From positions 1 to 39,247 of IMG/VR virus record IMGVR_UViG_3300037069_001452: a stretch of DNA of 39,247 nucleotides; one strand, written 5' to 3'. The notes below the pieces were generated by a model that saw only the letters and a list, made by a program, of their open reading frames with translations, had not been told where the DNA came from and searched no databases. Source of the DNA: a virus. A program made the position numbers and the translations under genes. Positions 21,176 to 29,997 of the stretch are shown here, piece by piece (within the stretch, counting starts at the first letter, position 1; the number at the start of each line of letters is the position of its first letter).

Positions 21176-21442
21176 TTACTGTTTTTCAATTTTCCAACCG
21201 TTAATACTGCAAAAGTACTTACCGTTGTGTTCGTTTCCTTTGATATTTATACCTACTTTCACGTCTTCGCCAATAGAATAACTATCTAATACACTCGTTT
21301 TGTCCTGTACAAAATCAATAGGTATTTTTTGACTGTATTGCTCAGAAGTTTCGACTACTAACAATCTTTTTTTGAAAGTTCCTGCGCTTCCTACTGTTTC
21401 TGTTTCTCCAATAAAATGGATTTTTCCAATTATTTCGCTCAT
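21176..21442 (-). CDS. DUF3127 ssDNA-binding protein
   Basis: 88 residues. IIGKIHFIGETETVGSAGTFKKRLLVVETSEQYSQKIPIDFVQDK ... GINIKGNEHNGKYFCSINGWKIE is the DUF3127 OB-fold pattern, used as a single-stranded DNA-binding protein in Bacteroidetes phages and plasmids. Two bases from the YqaJ stop; acts with the exonuclease in recombination or replication. Confidence 0.88.
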   Translation of the reverse strand: MSEIIGKIHFIGETETVGSAGTFKKRLLVVETSEQYSQKIPIDFVQDKTSVLDSYSIGEDVKVGINIKGNEHNGKYFCSINGWKIEKQ

Positions 21443-21444
21443 TT

Positions 21445-22155
21445 TTAAAATTTTAGTTTATTTAATTCAATTTCTATTTCATTTTTTAATAAATCAGCGT
21501 TAAATTTCGCTAATTCAACCCATTCCCTAATTGTTCTAAAATCGGTAACAGTTTCGGTCTTTGGTTTTATTTCTTTACCACCAACACCGTATTGCTTTAT
21601 TTCTACTTTTTTCTTTACACCTAAATCAATAACGCTATCTAAAGTCAATTCTTTTACAAAAATAGGCTTATAAATATTTTCTGGTCGGTAACTACAAAAA
21701 TAATGTTTTTGCAGTTTAGGATTAACTGTAAAATAATGCAAACATTGATGTATATTGTCAGCAGGAATTTCTCCAGAACGTACCGTTTTTAAATGCTTTT
21801 TTGACGCAGGACATTTAATTTCTGCGCTTATTGTTTCATCTTCTGTTATACCGTCGGGTGAAATCCCTATGTATTCATTTTCCTCTGATTGAAGCCATCC
21901 GCATTCTAGTAATTCAATTCCTAAATAAGCATTTAATGATTTACGTGCTTCTGGCTCTAATTCGTTTCCACGAACCATGTCAAAAGATTGGTAACTTTCC
22001 TGTAAATCAAAATCTTCTACAAGTTCAGAAAGAACATCTTCTAAAAGGGTGTCTGATTTAATAAACAATCCTTTAGACAAAGTACCGCCTACTTTTCCAT
22101 AGCGTATTTTGTGCCATTCCTCTGAACCTTGTTCAATTTCGTAGTGTGCTATCAT
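21445..22155 (-). CDS. YqaJ/lambda-exonuclease-type recombinase
   Basis: 236 residues. Degrades 5' ends to make 3' single strands for annealing. QGSEEWHKIRYGKVGGT near the N-terminus, GNELEPEAR (63-71), GISPDG with Asp101, and AEIKC with Glu112 and Lys114, then Gln137: the PD-(D/E)xK-type active site. Start and the preceding stop share one base (22155). Intact by length. Confidence 0.9.
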   Translation of the reverse strand: MIAHYEIEQGSEEWHKIRYGKVGGTLSKGLFIKSDTLLEDVLSELVEDFDLQESYQSFDMVRGNELEPEARKSLNAYLGIELLECGWLQSEENEYIGISPDGITEDETISAEIKCPASKKHLKTVRSGEIPADNIHQCLHYFTVNPKLQKHYFCSYRPENIYKPIFVKELTLDSVIDLGVKKKVEIKQYGVGGKEIKPKTETVTDFRTIREWVELAKFNADLLKNEIEIELNKLKF

Positions 22156-22688
22156 TACTTTAAAGTAGTTTTAAGTTTTTCTTTTAATGCGATTACAGTA
22201 GGTAAATGTTGTTCAATTGGCGGTATTTTTATCCAATTAGTTTGTAGCTCTGCAATAGTTTTAGAGCCATTTAAAATAGCTAAAGCGTTTACGTCTGAAA
22301 TTACTTTTTTTACAACCGCTTTTACTTTTATACCTCCAGTAACTTTCCCCATCATTTTAACGCTTGGATCAAAAAACAAATCAATCTGAATTCCCTTCCA
22401 ATTTGGAAGCATTCTGCTTTCCGCTGAGCTACATCCTAGTTTTTCTTTTACGATTTCATTGATAATTTTTCTATTTCCTGAGTTTGCAACCATAGCCTTT
22501 ACAGGTTCTTCAAACTCAATAAAATAACCGTCTGTTTTATTTCCTGAAACATCTACGCCTCTATCGTAGTAAGCTTCTTTTATTGTCAAAATACAACTAC
22601 CTTTTTCTTCAACAATTGCCTCGACATCGATACCAGCTAAATGCGTGGATTTTCGATATTTCATACTATCAATTTCTAGTTCTTTCAT
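22155..22688 (-). CDS. Phage recombination-module protein, 177 residues
   Basis: MKELEIDSMKYRKSTHLAGIDVEAIVEEKGSCILTIKEAYYDRGVDVSGNKTDGYFIEFEEPVKAMVANSGNRKIINEIV matches a family widespread in phages next to recombination or ssDNA-binding genes: a THLAxxD start, a beta-rich core and an N-x-x-N motif followed by a W-x-G segment (WKGIQIDLFF). Biochemistry not established that I know of. Position upstream of the YqaJ exonuclease suggests a partner. Confidence 0.8.
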   Translation of the reverse strand: MKELEIDSMKYRKSTHLAGIDVEAIVEEKGSCILTIKEAYYDRGVDVSGNKTDGYFIEFEEPVKAMVANSGNRKIINEIVKEKLGCSSAESRMLPNWKGIQIDLFFDPSVKMMGKVTGGIKVKAVVKKVISDVNALAILNGSKTIAELQTNWIKIPPIEQHLPTVIALKEKLKTTLK

Positions 22689-22731
22689 AATTTCTATTTA
22701 TTTAAATTAATATTTTTCAAAACCGCTTCTA

Positions 22732-22914
22732 CTATTTTTTAACTTCTTTCAACTTCTCCAATACTAATCCCTGATACTTTTCTGGAATTGCCCAAAATCC
22801 GCCAAACCAATTATTATAAATACTTATTGCTCCCGTGCCTGTTAATAGGTGTAGTTCTTGACAAAAAGCCCTTTTATCTTTCAATTCTCCATAGAGTGTT
22901 TTAATTTCTTTCAT
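22732..22914 (-). CDS. Small protein, 60 residues, first of recombination block
   Basis: MKEIKTLYGELKDKRAFCQELHLLTGTGAISIYNNWFGGFWAIPEKYQG looks like a small HTH-type protein (helix, TGTGAISIYNNWF turn, helix). Preceded by a promoter box. Regulatory role is only inferred. Confidence 0.65.
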   Translation of the reverse strand: MKEIKTLYGELKDKRAFCQELHLLTGTGAISIYNNWFGGFWAIPEKYQGLVLEKLKEVKK

Positions 22915-22955
22915 TTTATTGTAATTTTAAATTATTTTTAGTTTATTAAGTGAGA

Positions 22956-22963
22956 CAAATATA
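22956..22963 (-). promoter_or_regulatory. -7 box for recombination block
   Basis: Minus strand TATATTTG, full TAnnTTTG match, 42 bases before the ATG at 22914. No -33 TTG at the standard spacing. The stretch 22915-23174 otherwise holds terminators and no gene. Confidence 0.5.
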
Positions 22964-23090
22964 CAGCACTTATTTTAATAAATAATTATAATTATAATAA
23001 ATTAACGCAATTTAAAACAGTTCCAAATAAAAAACCCCCGCTCTTTCGAATGGGCTCTTGGAATTGATTTATGTATTTTGTTTCAGTAAT

Positions 23091-23122
23091 AAAAAAGCCA
23101 AACAAATTAATGTTCGGCTTAA
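23091..23122 (-). terminator. Terminator after lysis genes
   Basis: AAGCCAAAC (23095-23103) pairs with GTTCGGCTT (23112-23120), followed on the minus strand by six Ts. It closes the late transcript after the spanin candidate. A second weaker hairpin (TTCCAA/TTGGAA around 23021-23063) lies just beyond. Confidence 0.85.
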
Positions 23123-23174
23123 TCAATCACCTAAAAAATTTTAAATTATGAAAGCATAAAGATAGTAATATTAT

Positions 23175-23756
23175 TTACACGAACCAAATCTTATCCCGAT
23201 ACTTATTCCAAGCCCAATAGCATAGTCCAATTGGAATCAATAACCAAAGCCAATTAAAAATACTCCAAGCATCACGTTTTACGTGAATGACTTCGTCTGC
23301 TTTTTTAGAATCTGATTTTGATTTTATATTGTTAGCTATCGATTCTTTTTTGCTAGTTGTTTCTGCTGTTTTTTCAGAAGCATCTGTTTTAGCTAAAGCA
23401 TTAGTTTTAGTATTGTTTTTTTGAGTAGTTATCTTAGTTGTAACCTTTGCGTTATTCAAGACTTGTTTGTTTCCTGAAGCATCAATATAAGATGCTTCTT
23501 TGTACGGATCCAAAGGCTCTAAAACTTCCTCAATAGTTGTTGTTTGATTTTGATTATTTACCGTTACCAATTCGGTTTTTTTGATATTGGTTTCAGTTTT
23601 GGCTTGATCAACTTCTGACTTATCAGTTTTTGACTTATCAATAAGTTCCGTTTTTGTAGATTCTTCTGTTCGGTTTTTTTCTACTTTACGAGCGCCACAA
23701 GACCATATTCCCGAGACTAGGAAAATGGTAAATAATATTGATAATAATTTTTTCAT
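23175..23756 (-). CDS. Candidate unimolecular spanin (lipoprotein with C-terminal TM)
   Basis: 193 residues. The N-terminus MKKLLSILFTIFLVSGIWSC has a signal peptide with a lipobox-like ending and Cys20 for acylation. The middle is a long hydrophilic Lys/Thr/Asn-rich linker. The C-terminus has a hydrophobic helix at about 163-183 (AWSIFNWLWLLIPIGLCYWAW). An outer-membrane lipid anchor joined to an inner-membrane helix is the layout of u-spanins, which fuse the two membranes at lysis. It follows the endolysin gene directly, the right place. Sequence alone cannot prove the function. Confidence 0.6.
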   Translation of the reverse strand: MKKLLSILFTIFLVSGIWSCGARKVEKNRTEESTKTELIDKSKTDKSEVDQAKTETNIKKTELVTVNNQNQTTTIEEVLEPLDPYKEASYIDASGNKQVLNNAKVTTKITTQKNNTKTNALAKTDASEKTAETTSKKESIANNIKSKSDSKKADEVIHVKRDAWSIFNWLWLLIPIGLCYWAWNKYRDKIWFV

Positions 23757-23759
23757 AAT

Positions 23760-24251
23760 TTATGAATAATAAGTTTCTACTTCTTCTTTTCTTCTAGCAA
23801 TAAGTCCATTTAATTTTACACCTCCGCCTGTGATTGCCAACGACTCCCAGTAGCGAATCATTTCCTTTTTTGGTATTTCCTTGTTCACATTCTCAAATAA
23901 ATTGTAATAATGAACTTTTCCATCTTTTCCGGTATATGTTGCACCTGCATTGTAGATAAAATCAGCGAGGGAATCGAATTCATTTTGGTCTAAATCATCA
24001 CGACAAAGCTTGTCAACTAATGGAGAAACGATTGTACTAAAGTGACCTCGCAACAATCTATCTGCTTCTAATTCTGAAATGGGCTTATCAGACATTGTTA
24101 CCTTTTTGCCCGTATCAAAATACCGTGTAGTTCCATAACCAATCGTATAAGGTTCTTTTTTTGTACCCGGATCAGGATAAGGTTTTGCAGAAAATCCCTC
24201 TTTCTTTTTGGTCTTGGCGATTAATGACTCGCTTACATTTGTAATTTTCAT
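23760..24251 (-). CDS. GH24 endolysin (T4-lysozyme type)
   Basis: 163 residues. Cuts peptidoglycan at lysis. Catalytic triad positions as in T4 lysozyme: Glu18 (KKKEGF), Asp27 (YPDP) and Thr36 (YTIGYG). No signal peptide, so it needs a holin. The start overlaps the holin-like gene at 24248-24424 by four bases (ATGA). The length matches the family. Confidence 0.92.
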   Translation of the reverse strand: MKITNVSESLIAKTKKKEGFSAKPYPDPGTKKEPYTIGYGTTRYFDTGKKVTMSDKPISELEADRLLRGHFSTIVSPLVDKLCRDDLDQNEFDSLADFIYNAGATYTGKDGKVHYYNLFENVNKEIPKKEMIRYWESLAITGGGVKLNGLIARRKEEVETYYS

Positions 24252-24424
24252 ACCCCTGTCACATCATTATCTTTAGCTAAAAAACCTAAAGCAGCTATTA
24301 AAATAGCTATTGCATATCTCGGTAAATCTTTTTTTAAATCAAAAGTTCCTGTTCCCATCATTGGTTGCAAAGCGTATAAAATAGCCAAAGCGCAACCTGT
24401 AAATGTAGTTTTGTAGTTTTTCAT
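24248..24424 (-). CDS. Small holin-like membrane protein, 58 residues
   Basis: The ATG is at 24422-24424 and the TGA at 24248-24250. Two hydrophobic stretches (about 8-21 and 37-50: AIAILIAALGFLA) around a short hydrophilic turn. It lies between another holin-like gene and the endolysin, with ATGA overlaps at both ends. May act as a second holin or antiholin. Confidence 0.7.
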   Translation of the reverse strand: MKNYKTTFTGCALAILYALQPMMGTGTFDLKKDLPRYAIAILIAALGFLAKDNDVTGV

Positions 24425-24711
24425 TTGCTCCCGTTTAATCTAAAATTAGATATTAATATTTCCACCGCTTTCATTCCTGAATATCCTAATAAAAAGGCAA
24501 CTCCGTATAATACCCTACTGTCTAAATGTAGCCAATCTCCAGCCAAAGGCGTTAAATAATTAGCCGACAATCCTCCCGAAAGTACGGTTAAAAATTGTTG
24601 TGATTTTGTCATTTTCGTGTTTTTCGTTAAAAATACCACCGCCCCGCTTGATCCCGCTATGAAAATCGGAGCTTCGATTCCTATATATTTTAATGCTTCA
24701 ATAAAAGTCAT
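24421..24711 (-). CDS. Phage holin family protein, 96 residues
   Basis: Three hydrophobic segments: about 9-29 (IGIEAPIFIAGSSGAVVFL), 39-57 (FLTVLSGGLSANYLTPLAG), and 67-88 (VLYGVAFLLGYSGMKAVEIL). GGLSANYLTP and the C-terminal LGYSGMK pattern match the LydA-like holin family. It makes lethal holes in the inner membrane to release the endolysin. Confidence 0.8.
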   Translation of the reverse strand: MTFIEALKYIGIEAPIFIAGSSGAVVFLTKNTKMTKSQQFLTVLSGGLSANYLTPLAGDWLHLDSRVLYGVAFLLGYSGMKAVEILISNFRLNGSK

Positions 24712-24795
24712 ATCTGTAGGTTGAAATTATTGTATAAAAATAATAAAAAAAACCGTCATAAAATTAACGGTTTTAGTTTTTATATAAATTATCTT

Positions 24796-25170
24796 TTAAA
24801 GCAATTTTACGGAAGCAACACAATGTCCTCCTTTTTTCCAATTTGAATAGTCAATAGCAAACAAAAAATAATAAACAAACCATCCTATTTTGCTCAATGA
24901 TTTTTCAATACTTTTTTTACCTAACACACTTGACATAGTTTCTTTTTCGTTTCCAAACAGATAACCTCCAGTTGAAAGCCAAAAATTTAAAGCTGTGCGA
25001 TAATTATGATTTGCGTAGCAATCTCTATCCAATGCTCCTGAGAAAAAGAACCCATTTATGGTTTTCCAAAACTGATATTTTTTTGCATTCAAACACATTA
25101 CCGTTATAAAACTTCCAATCTCAAAAAAAGGTGTTAAAATCCACGTAATTATTATTAAAATCAATCCCAT
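24796..25170 (-). CDS. Hypothetical membrane protein in lysis region
   Basis: 124 residues. N-terminal membrane helix (LILIIITWILTPFFEIGSFITVMCL), then a cytoplasmic-type segment with GALDRDCYANHNYRTALNFWLS and GNEKETMSSVLGKKS, a pattern I recall from Bacteroidetes phage lysis regions. A further hydrophobic stretch near WFVYYFLFAI. Function unknown. Confidence 0.7.
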   Translation of the reverse strand: MGLILIIITWILTPFFEIGSFITVMCLNAKKYQFWKTINGFFFSGALDRDCYANHNYRTALNFWLSTGGYLFGNEKETMSSVLGKKSIEKSLSKIGWFVYYFLFAIDYSNWKKGGHCVASVKLL

Positions 25171-25556
25171 TACTCTTCTGTTTCAATTATTGGTTCAGGT
25201 GTGAATTCCCAATCTTCTGGATTTAAGCCGTGGATTGTTTTTCCATTTGGCAATAAATTCATTTGAGTATCTAACATCAAACCTAATTGCACTTTTTTCA
25301 TTTCTTTTTTCACTTTGCTCAATCCAGAAAAGTCATTATTTGCATTTAAATAATTGTTGACTTCTTCCACTTTTTCTTCTGAATAGAAATAATTTTTAGA
25401 TGAAATAGCTATTGGAGGATCTACTGAAATATCCCAATCTACTATCAGATACTTCCACCCCTCATTTGTCAATTCTAGCGGTCTAGCTTCAATTTTGATT
25501 ATACCTAATTTTCCATTTCGTTCCCCGTAAACTACAGGCATTCTAGTTTGTATCAT
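25170..25556 (-). CDS. Tail-fibre-adjacent protein, 128 residues
   Basis: From the ATG at 25556 (MIQTRMPVVYGERNGKLGII); the longer ATG at 25640 overlaps the fibre gene. Beta-rich N-terminal part, helical middle. Directly downstream of the fibre gene, so a fibre chaperone or accessory is plausible but not shown. The stop shares a base with the next start. Confidence 0.65.
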   Translation of the reverse strand: MIQTRMPVVYGERNGKLGIIKIEARPLELTNEGWKYLIVDWDISVDPPIAISSKNYFYSEEKVEEVNNYLNANNDFSGLSKVKKEMKKVQLGLMLDTQMNLLPNGKTIHGLNPEDWEFTPEPIIETEE

Positions 25557-25578
25557 TTGTTTTGTTTTTTTTAAATTA

Positions 25579-28248
25579 TTAGTGGCATACCCAAGTTGTT
25601 CCGTTGTAAAAGACTGGACAAACAACTGCACCGCCCCCAACTACTGGGGCGAGATACGCAGGTGTTAAAGCATCTGATACCGTTGCGTAAGCTTTTGTTG
25701 CTCCTGGAGGTGTTGGCAAAGTAGCTACTGTATAAACAGTATTTGCGTATGTAATATCGGTTGACAACGTACCAATAGTTGCGCCACCAACCAAGAAGCC
25801 TACACCTCCTGTAGTTTGCAAATATGATCCGTTATAAGACCAAAAATCCTGATTTGAAACACGCCACGTATTAATTGCAACTTTTTCAAGTATCAATGTA
25901 CCACCGTGTCTAGTTGCTGGAGTTACTCCTATTAAAGTGACTCCAGAAGCTCCAACAACGGAAACTAAACCAGGCTGCGCTCCGTCATCCGTAAGCACTA
26001 CTATATCCCCAATAGTAAACGGTACAGTTGAATTATTTGGAACGGTAACAGTAAAAGTTACATTAAAACCGTGTGATATTGTAATTCTTTTTCTCGTGTG
26101 AGTTAAATCTAAAGTAAGTGCTGTTCCAGAAGCAGTTGCTTGCGCTCTACCAACGGCATTGGTAACATCATCTAATAAGGCAACTGTTCCGCTTTTGTCT
26201 GGGTCGGTGTATGTTCTTGATGCTGTGTTCGAATTGGTTCTAAAAGAAGTGAATGTATTAGCTACATTTCTAAACCCAATCATTCCGTCTAAAAATGTTT
26301 TTAAAACAGAAACCGTTTGAGCACTTGTAGTATCTAATATAGAAGAACTTAGTATCTTTTCAACATTCTTAGTACCAGTATTGTAAGTCAAGATATTGTA
26401 AGCTCCAGCGGATGTTACAGGAGCATTATTTATCGTTATAATTCCTGTATTTGAAAATGTAAACAAGGCAAAATTATTTGTATCGTTGATTATAAAATTA
26501 CCAGAACTATACAGTAAGTTCCTTGCATAAACACCCCAGTTAGCAGCCGAAACTGCTGTATAATTTTGTGAATAAGCATTGGCTACAGTTACGTGACTAG
26601 CATCTATATATGCTGAAATAATCTGCTGATCTCCATTTATAGTTAATTGCGCTCCGACATCGGTACTAAAGAATTGACCCACAGATGTAGCTATATTCAC
26701 ACCGCCTGTAACAGTAACCGTGCCAGTTGGCGTAAATCTTCTAGTTGTGTGGTATGATGTGAACCCATCCTTTAAAGCAAATTTTGTCAAGAAATAAGCC
26801 AATAATGTCGATTTTCTGTCTGAAAATAAAACTGATTTCGCTGTTCCTGTCACAGAATCATAAATAACATCCTTATCAGCATCTACTTGTGTTGCTTTTG
26901 ATGCTAGGGTATTTATAAAAGCCCCAAAAATAGCCGCTGTTAATTGGTCTTGTTTAGTAGATATTATATCATTAATTTGCTTCTGAATCTTTCCAAAAGC
27001 CTGTAAAACAGTATCGGTAGCCGTTATTGCTGTTCCTGTTACAAAAGAAATTCCGCTTAATACAGTAGCCAAAACTCTTGCTGTTGTGAAATATTTATTT
27101 ACAGAACCTTCGGGTAAAGCATCTGTTGTTGTTGCGCCAACATTTGTACCTAAAACCCACCCTTCGTTAGCGTCCCAGATATATTCCTGCGCAGCGACTC
27201 CGCTACCAGCATCTACAATTGCATAATCTCCGTCGTTCGAGGTCGGATGTGCCGATTGAAGATTTGCTAAACTAGTGTACTTCCCCTTGAATCTGTCGTT
27301 GTAATCGGATATGTTTAATTTTAAATTTAAAGCATCATCCAACCCCTCAATGTCTGAAATTTGGTCACGAATAATCCCGACATAATCGAAATATTTATTT
27401 CCACCACCAACAACTGATTTGAACATAACCATTTCGTTGTGTTTTAAAGCAATGGTATTCGTGTCGTTTGGAATTAAAAATACCCAAGTAGAGTCTGAAT
27501 TTCCATCAATTAAAACATCAGCTAAATCTGTTCTATCGTTATATATATAGAACGGCATTCCATCCCAAATCCAATCATAATCATTACCTGTGGTGTCGTT
27601 TAGATCAGATATAACATCCGCTTGAGCAACATTCAAGCGAGTTGCTTGAATAGGAAGATTTACATTGCCGCTCGCTTCCGTATAAACGTATGTTTGTGAT
27701 TCGGATTTAGTCGGATAAAGATTAGATACTTCGTCAGGCTTGTTTAAAATTGTGGCCGGATCAGAAGGGTCTGTTTTATTCCAGTCTGGGTTTACGTTTT
27801 TCTGCGCGTTTGCTTCAATTCCATTTAGTTTTGTTTCGTCTTCTGAAGTAAACAAACTAATAGCTTGTGTTTCTAGTTTTTGCTCGGATTCGTTGACTAT
27901 TAAAACCTGACCATCACGACCAAAATAAGAAAAAGTATCTTCTAATTCATCAAAGCGAGTAATTCCGCTGGGTGGTAAAACTAAAGTACCATCAAAAAAA
28001 CCGACTTCAATTAACTTATCCCAAAGCTCATTTGTATTAGTGAAAGTAAAAGTACCACTTGCAACAACGGTTATTTCTTCAACTAAAATATTTTGTTTTA
28101 GTATTAAATTTGCACCGTTTGCAGTTTTAAAATTGCAAAAATCTCCAACCGTTGTAAGCCTATTCTTTTCCGATATAATAGGCTCTCCACCGTCAAGAAC
28201 CAATGAAAAGAAATTCCCTGTTTGTTTGGTTATTACTAAATTACTCAT
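25579..28248 (-). CDS. Tail fibre / receptor-binding protein
   Basis: 889 residues. Starts MSNLVITKQTGNFFSLVLDGGEP. Contains NPDWNKTDPSDPATILNKP (around 155-173), a short motif common in Bacteroidetes phage fibres. Then long stretches of Ser/Thr/Asn/Gly repeats with beta character, and a C-terminal part rich in short strands. No catalytic motif. It likely forms the distal fibre that binds the host; the C-terminus usually sets specificity. No reverse transcriptase or template repeat for a diversity-generating element was seen. Confidence 0.8.
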   Translation of the reverse strand: MSNLVITKQTGNFFSLVLDGGEPIISEKNRLTTVGDFCNFKTANGANLILKQNILVEEITVVASGTFTFTNTNELWDKLIEVGFFDGTLVLPPSGITRFDELEDTFSYFGRDGQVLIVNESEQKLETQAISLFTSEDETKLNGIEANAQKNVNPDWNKTDPSDPATILNKPDEVSNLYPTKSESQTYVYTEASGNVNLPIQATRLNVAQADVISDLNDTTGNDYDWIWDGMPFYIYNDRTDLADVLIDGNSDSTWVFLIPNDTNTIALKHNEMVMFKSVVGGGNKYFDYVGIIRDQISDIEGLDDALNLKLNISDYNDRFKGKYTSLANLQSAHPTSNDGDYAIVDAGSGVAAQEYIWDANEGWVLGTNVGATTTDALPEGSVNKYFTTARVLATVLSGISFVTGTAITATDTVLQAFGKIQKQINDIISTKQDQLTAAIFGAFINTLASKATQVDADKDVIYDSVTGTAKSVLFSDRKSTLLAYFLTKFALKDGFTSYHTTRRFTPTGTVTVTGGVNIATSVGQFFSTDVGAQLTINGDQQIISAYIDASHVTVANAYSQNYTAVSAANWGVYARNLLYSSGNFIINDTNNFALFTFSNTGIITINNAPVTSAGAYNILTYNTGTKNVEKILSSSILDTTSAQTVSVLKTFLDGMIGFRNVANTFTSFRTNSNTASRTYTDPDKSGTVALLDDVTNAVGRAQATASGTALTLDLTHTRKRITISHGFNVTFTVTVPNNSTVPFTIGDIVVLTDDGAQPGLVSVVGASGVTLIGVTPATRHGGTLILEKVAINTWRVSNQDFWSYNGSYLQTTGGVGFLVGGATIGTLSTDITYANTVYTVATLPTPPGATKAYATVSDALTPAYLAPVVGGGAVVCPVFYNGTTWVCH

Positions 28249-28748
28249 ATTTTTTGAATGTATAGTTCTATGGTGTATGGTTGCATATTTTTGCCAATAC
28301 CTGATTCTCCTGCTGTGCCTGTTCTAGTTCCTCCACCTATATCATATATTCCTGAACCACCAATACTACTACCTGTCGCTATTCCTAAAGCTATTGGGTG
28401 GTCGTGAGCAACCAAAACAGCATCAGGAGAACCGCCAATACCGCTAAGCCCAGAAAATCCTGTTCCATAACCTATAATTGTTCTACCTGCAAGATTATCT
28501 GTTCCATTGTTTCCATTACAAATAGCCCATCCAGCACGTAAATTTTTGCCTAACCCATCTATTTCAAAATTAGCATTTAAATAGGTAATATCACATTTAA
28601 TAGGCTTTATATCTCCAGTCGAAGCCAGATTTGCCTGAATATAATTAAGTAAAGCCTGTTCGACTTCACGGTGCTTAGTAGCTGTTATTTTGGTTCCGCT
28701 TCCAAGATTTGAATTTATCAAATCTTGTATATCTGTATATGTACTCAT
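28245..28748 (-). CDS. Tail-collar-like protein
   Basis: 167 residues. GWAICNGNNGTDNLAGRTIIGYGTGF ... HDHPIALG ... GGSGIYDIGGG ... MQPYTIELYIQKI is the phage tail collar pattern (GWxxCDG-type start, NLxGR, HxH, and a PPY-like end). It is a fibre component or tip adaptor. Overlaps the fibre gene by four bases. Confidence 0.82.
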   Translation of the reverse strand: MSTYTDIQDLINSNLGSGTKITATKHREVEQALLNYIQANLASTGDIKPIKCDITYLNANFEIDGLGKNLRAGWAICNGNNGTDNLAGRTIIGYGTGFSGLSGIGGSPDAVLVAHDHPIALGIATGSSIGGSGIYDIGGGTRTGTAGESGIGKNMQPYTIELYIQKI

Positions 28749-28760
28749 ATCTTTTTATTT

Positions 28761-29570
28761 TTAATTGTAGTAATCTAAATTAGCATAGTCCGAATAATTA
28801 TAATCTGAAAATCCTTTGAAATTATCGTTGTAATTTGGCGATAAAGAAAAGCTTGTTTCTATAAAATTTTCTTGCGATATTTTTTTTGGTAATTCAATTG
28901 CTTCAAAAAGACTACATCTAATTAAATTTACATATAAAACTGGGCTTTCTAAAGCATATGTAAAATTTATTAAAACCGATTTAGCCATTAATTCAGTTCT
29001 AAAATTCTCTAAATAACTTGTTTTTATCGCTTGTGAAACCGTGTTTTTTGTAGAAACTTCGTAGTAAGTAGTAAGCTCTGTTTTCTTATCTTCTTCGTCA
29101 AACCAAGTCTGAATTCCTATGCTTTGGAATGCTTCTGATTTACTTTCTTTATAGTGCAATTGCGAAGTTTTTTCGTTGTCAATTTCTGTAAACAAAAAAG
29201 GACTAGAATAAAAAGTTTCTCCAATTGATTGAGTAATTTCTAAGTAAACTAAGCTATATCCAAAATCAAAAGGCACATTTTCAATTGACCAATACAATTG
29301 AGGCGATCCATCCGGTGCATTTGTCAAATAATCTACAAAGAAATAAGTAGTAATATCTGTTTTTATTCCTTTGTGTAAATCCACAACTCTTACAGTCCAA
29401 TCTTCTAAATTAATACCGTTCGGAGTGTCTGTAATTTGTATATATTTGTTTGGATTATTTGGCAATAATTGAATTCCTTTAAATATAAATTGCGTGTTTA
29501 TTTGGCTATTCTTGAAGTAGAAAGCCTCTTCTTTTGTACGGAATAAATTTATAAAAGGTTTTACTGTCAT
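28761..29570 (-). CDS. Tail-associated structural protein, 269 residues
   Basis: Beta-rich (LEDWTVRVVDLHKGIKTDITTYFFVDY ... SPQLYWSIENVPFDFGYSLVYLEITQ) with a Tyr/Asn-rich end FSDYNYSDYANLDYYN. Between the collar and the tail-tip genes, so probably baseplate or fibre-base. No family name known to me. A promoter-like box and a terminator precede it. Confidence 0.7.
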   Translation of the reverse strand: MTVKPFINLFRTKEEAFYFKNSQINTQFIFKGIQLLPNNPNKYIQITDTPNGINLEDWTVRVVDLHKGIKTDITTYFFVDYLTNAPDGSPQLYWSIENVPFDFGYSLVYLEITQSIGETFYSSPFLFTEIDNEKTSQLHYKESKSEAFQSIGIQTWFDEEDKKTELTTYYEVSTKNTVSQAIKTSYLENFRTELMAKSVLINFTYALESPVLYVNLIRCSLFEAIELPKKISQENFIETSFSLSPNYNDNFKGFSDYNYSDYANLDYYN

Positions 29571-29602
29571 TGCTCGTTGTCATTACGACGTTAAGTTCAT
29601 AG

Positions 29603-29610
29603 CAAATATA
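29603..29610 (-). promoter_or_regulatory. -7 box before distal tail genes
   Basis: Minus strand TATATTTG directly after the terminator at 29612-29655 and 32 bases before the ATG at 29570. It would restart transcription of fibre and lysis genes. No -33 TTG seen. Confidence 0.4.
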
Positions 29611-29611
29611 A

Positions 29612-29655
29612 ATAAAAAATCCCAATCATTCTGAAAAATGAATTGGGATAAAAAT
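29612..29655 (-). terminator. Intrinsic terminator within tail region
   Basis: ATCCCAAT and CATT (29619-29630) pair with AATG and AATTGGGAT (29637-29649) with a bulge, and on the minus strand the stem is followed by TTTTTTATTT. It ends the 36671-29673 transcript. Confidence 0.8.
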
Positions 29656-29672
29656 AGATATGTAACTTATTG

Positions 29673-29996
29673 CTATTTTGCTTTTTTAGATTGTTCTATG
29701 GCTTCGTTTATTTTTTGTTGAAACCTGCTTAACTTCCTAACATCTTCACTTAATGGATGAGCAAAAGGCGTATCTTTATTATTTTCAATTGCTTTAATAA
29801 TATCTTTAGGATTTATTTCATCCCATACTTCTTGAAATGTTTTTCCTTTAACATCGGCTAAATTCACGATAGAAACATCATTACTTCCTTTTTTATAACT
29901 AGGAATAGGCGGTTTTTGTAACTTTTGTAATTCAATAGCTAGTTTAAAAATACTCTCTATTTTTTCTACTAATTTTAATGCGTTTTTTGCTTTCAT
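29673..29996 (-). CDS. Hypothetical protein, 107 residues
   Basis: Starts MKAKNALKLVEKIESIFKLAIELQK; helical, charged, with LSEDVRKLSRFQQKINEAIEQSKKAK at the end. No signal peptide. Unknown function. One base from the small lipoprotein gene. Confidence 0.7.
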   Translation of the reverse strand: MKAKNALKLVEKIESIFKLAIELQKLQKPPIPSYKKGSNDVSIVNLADVKGKTFQEVWDEINPKDIIKAIENNKDTPFAHPLSEDVRKLSRFQQKINEAIEQSKKAK

Positions 29997-29997
29997 C

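Noticed and set aside
23021-23063. Second terminator (TTCCAA/TTGGAA with an inner CCC/GGG)
   Set aside because: Inner stem is short and mismatched; noted only as a weak hairpin beside the clear terminator at 23091-23122.
25579-28748. Diversity-generating retroelement acting on the tail fibre
   Set aside because: No reverse transcriptase gene and no near-identical template repeat seen.
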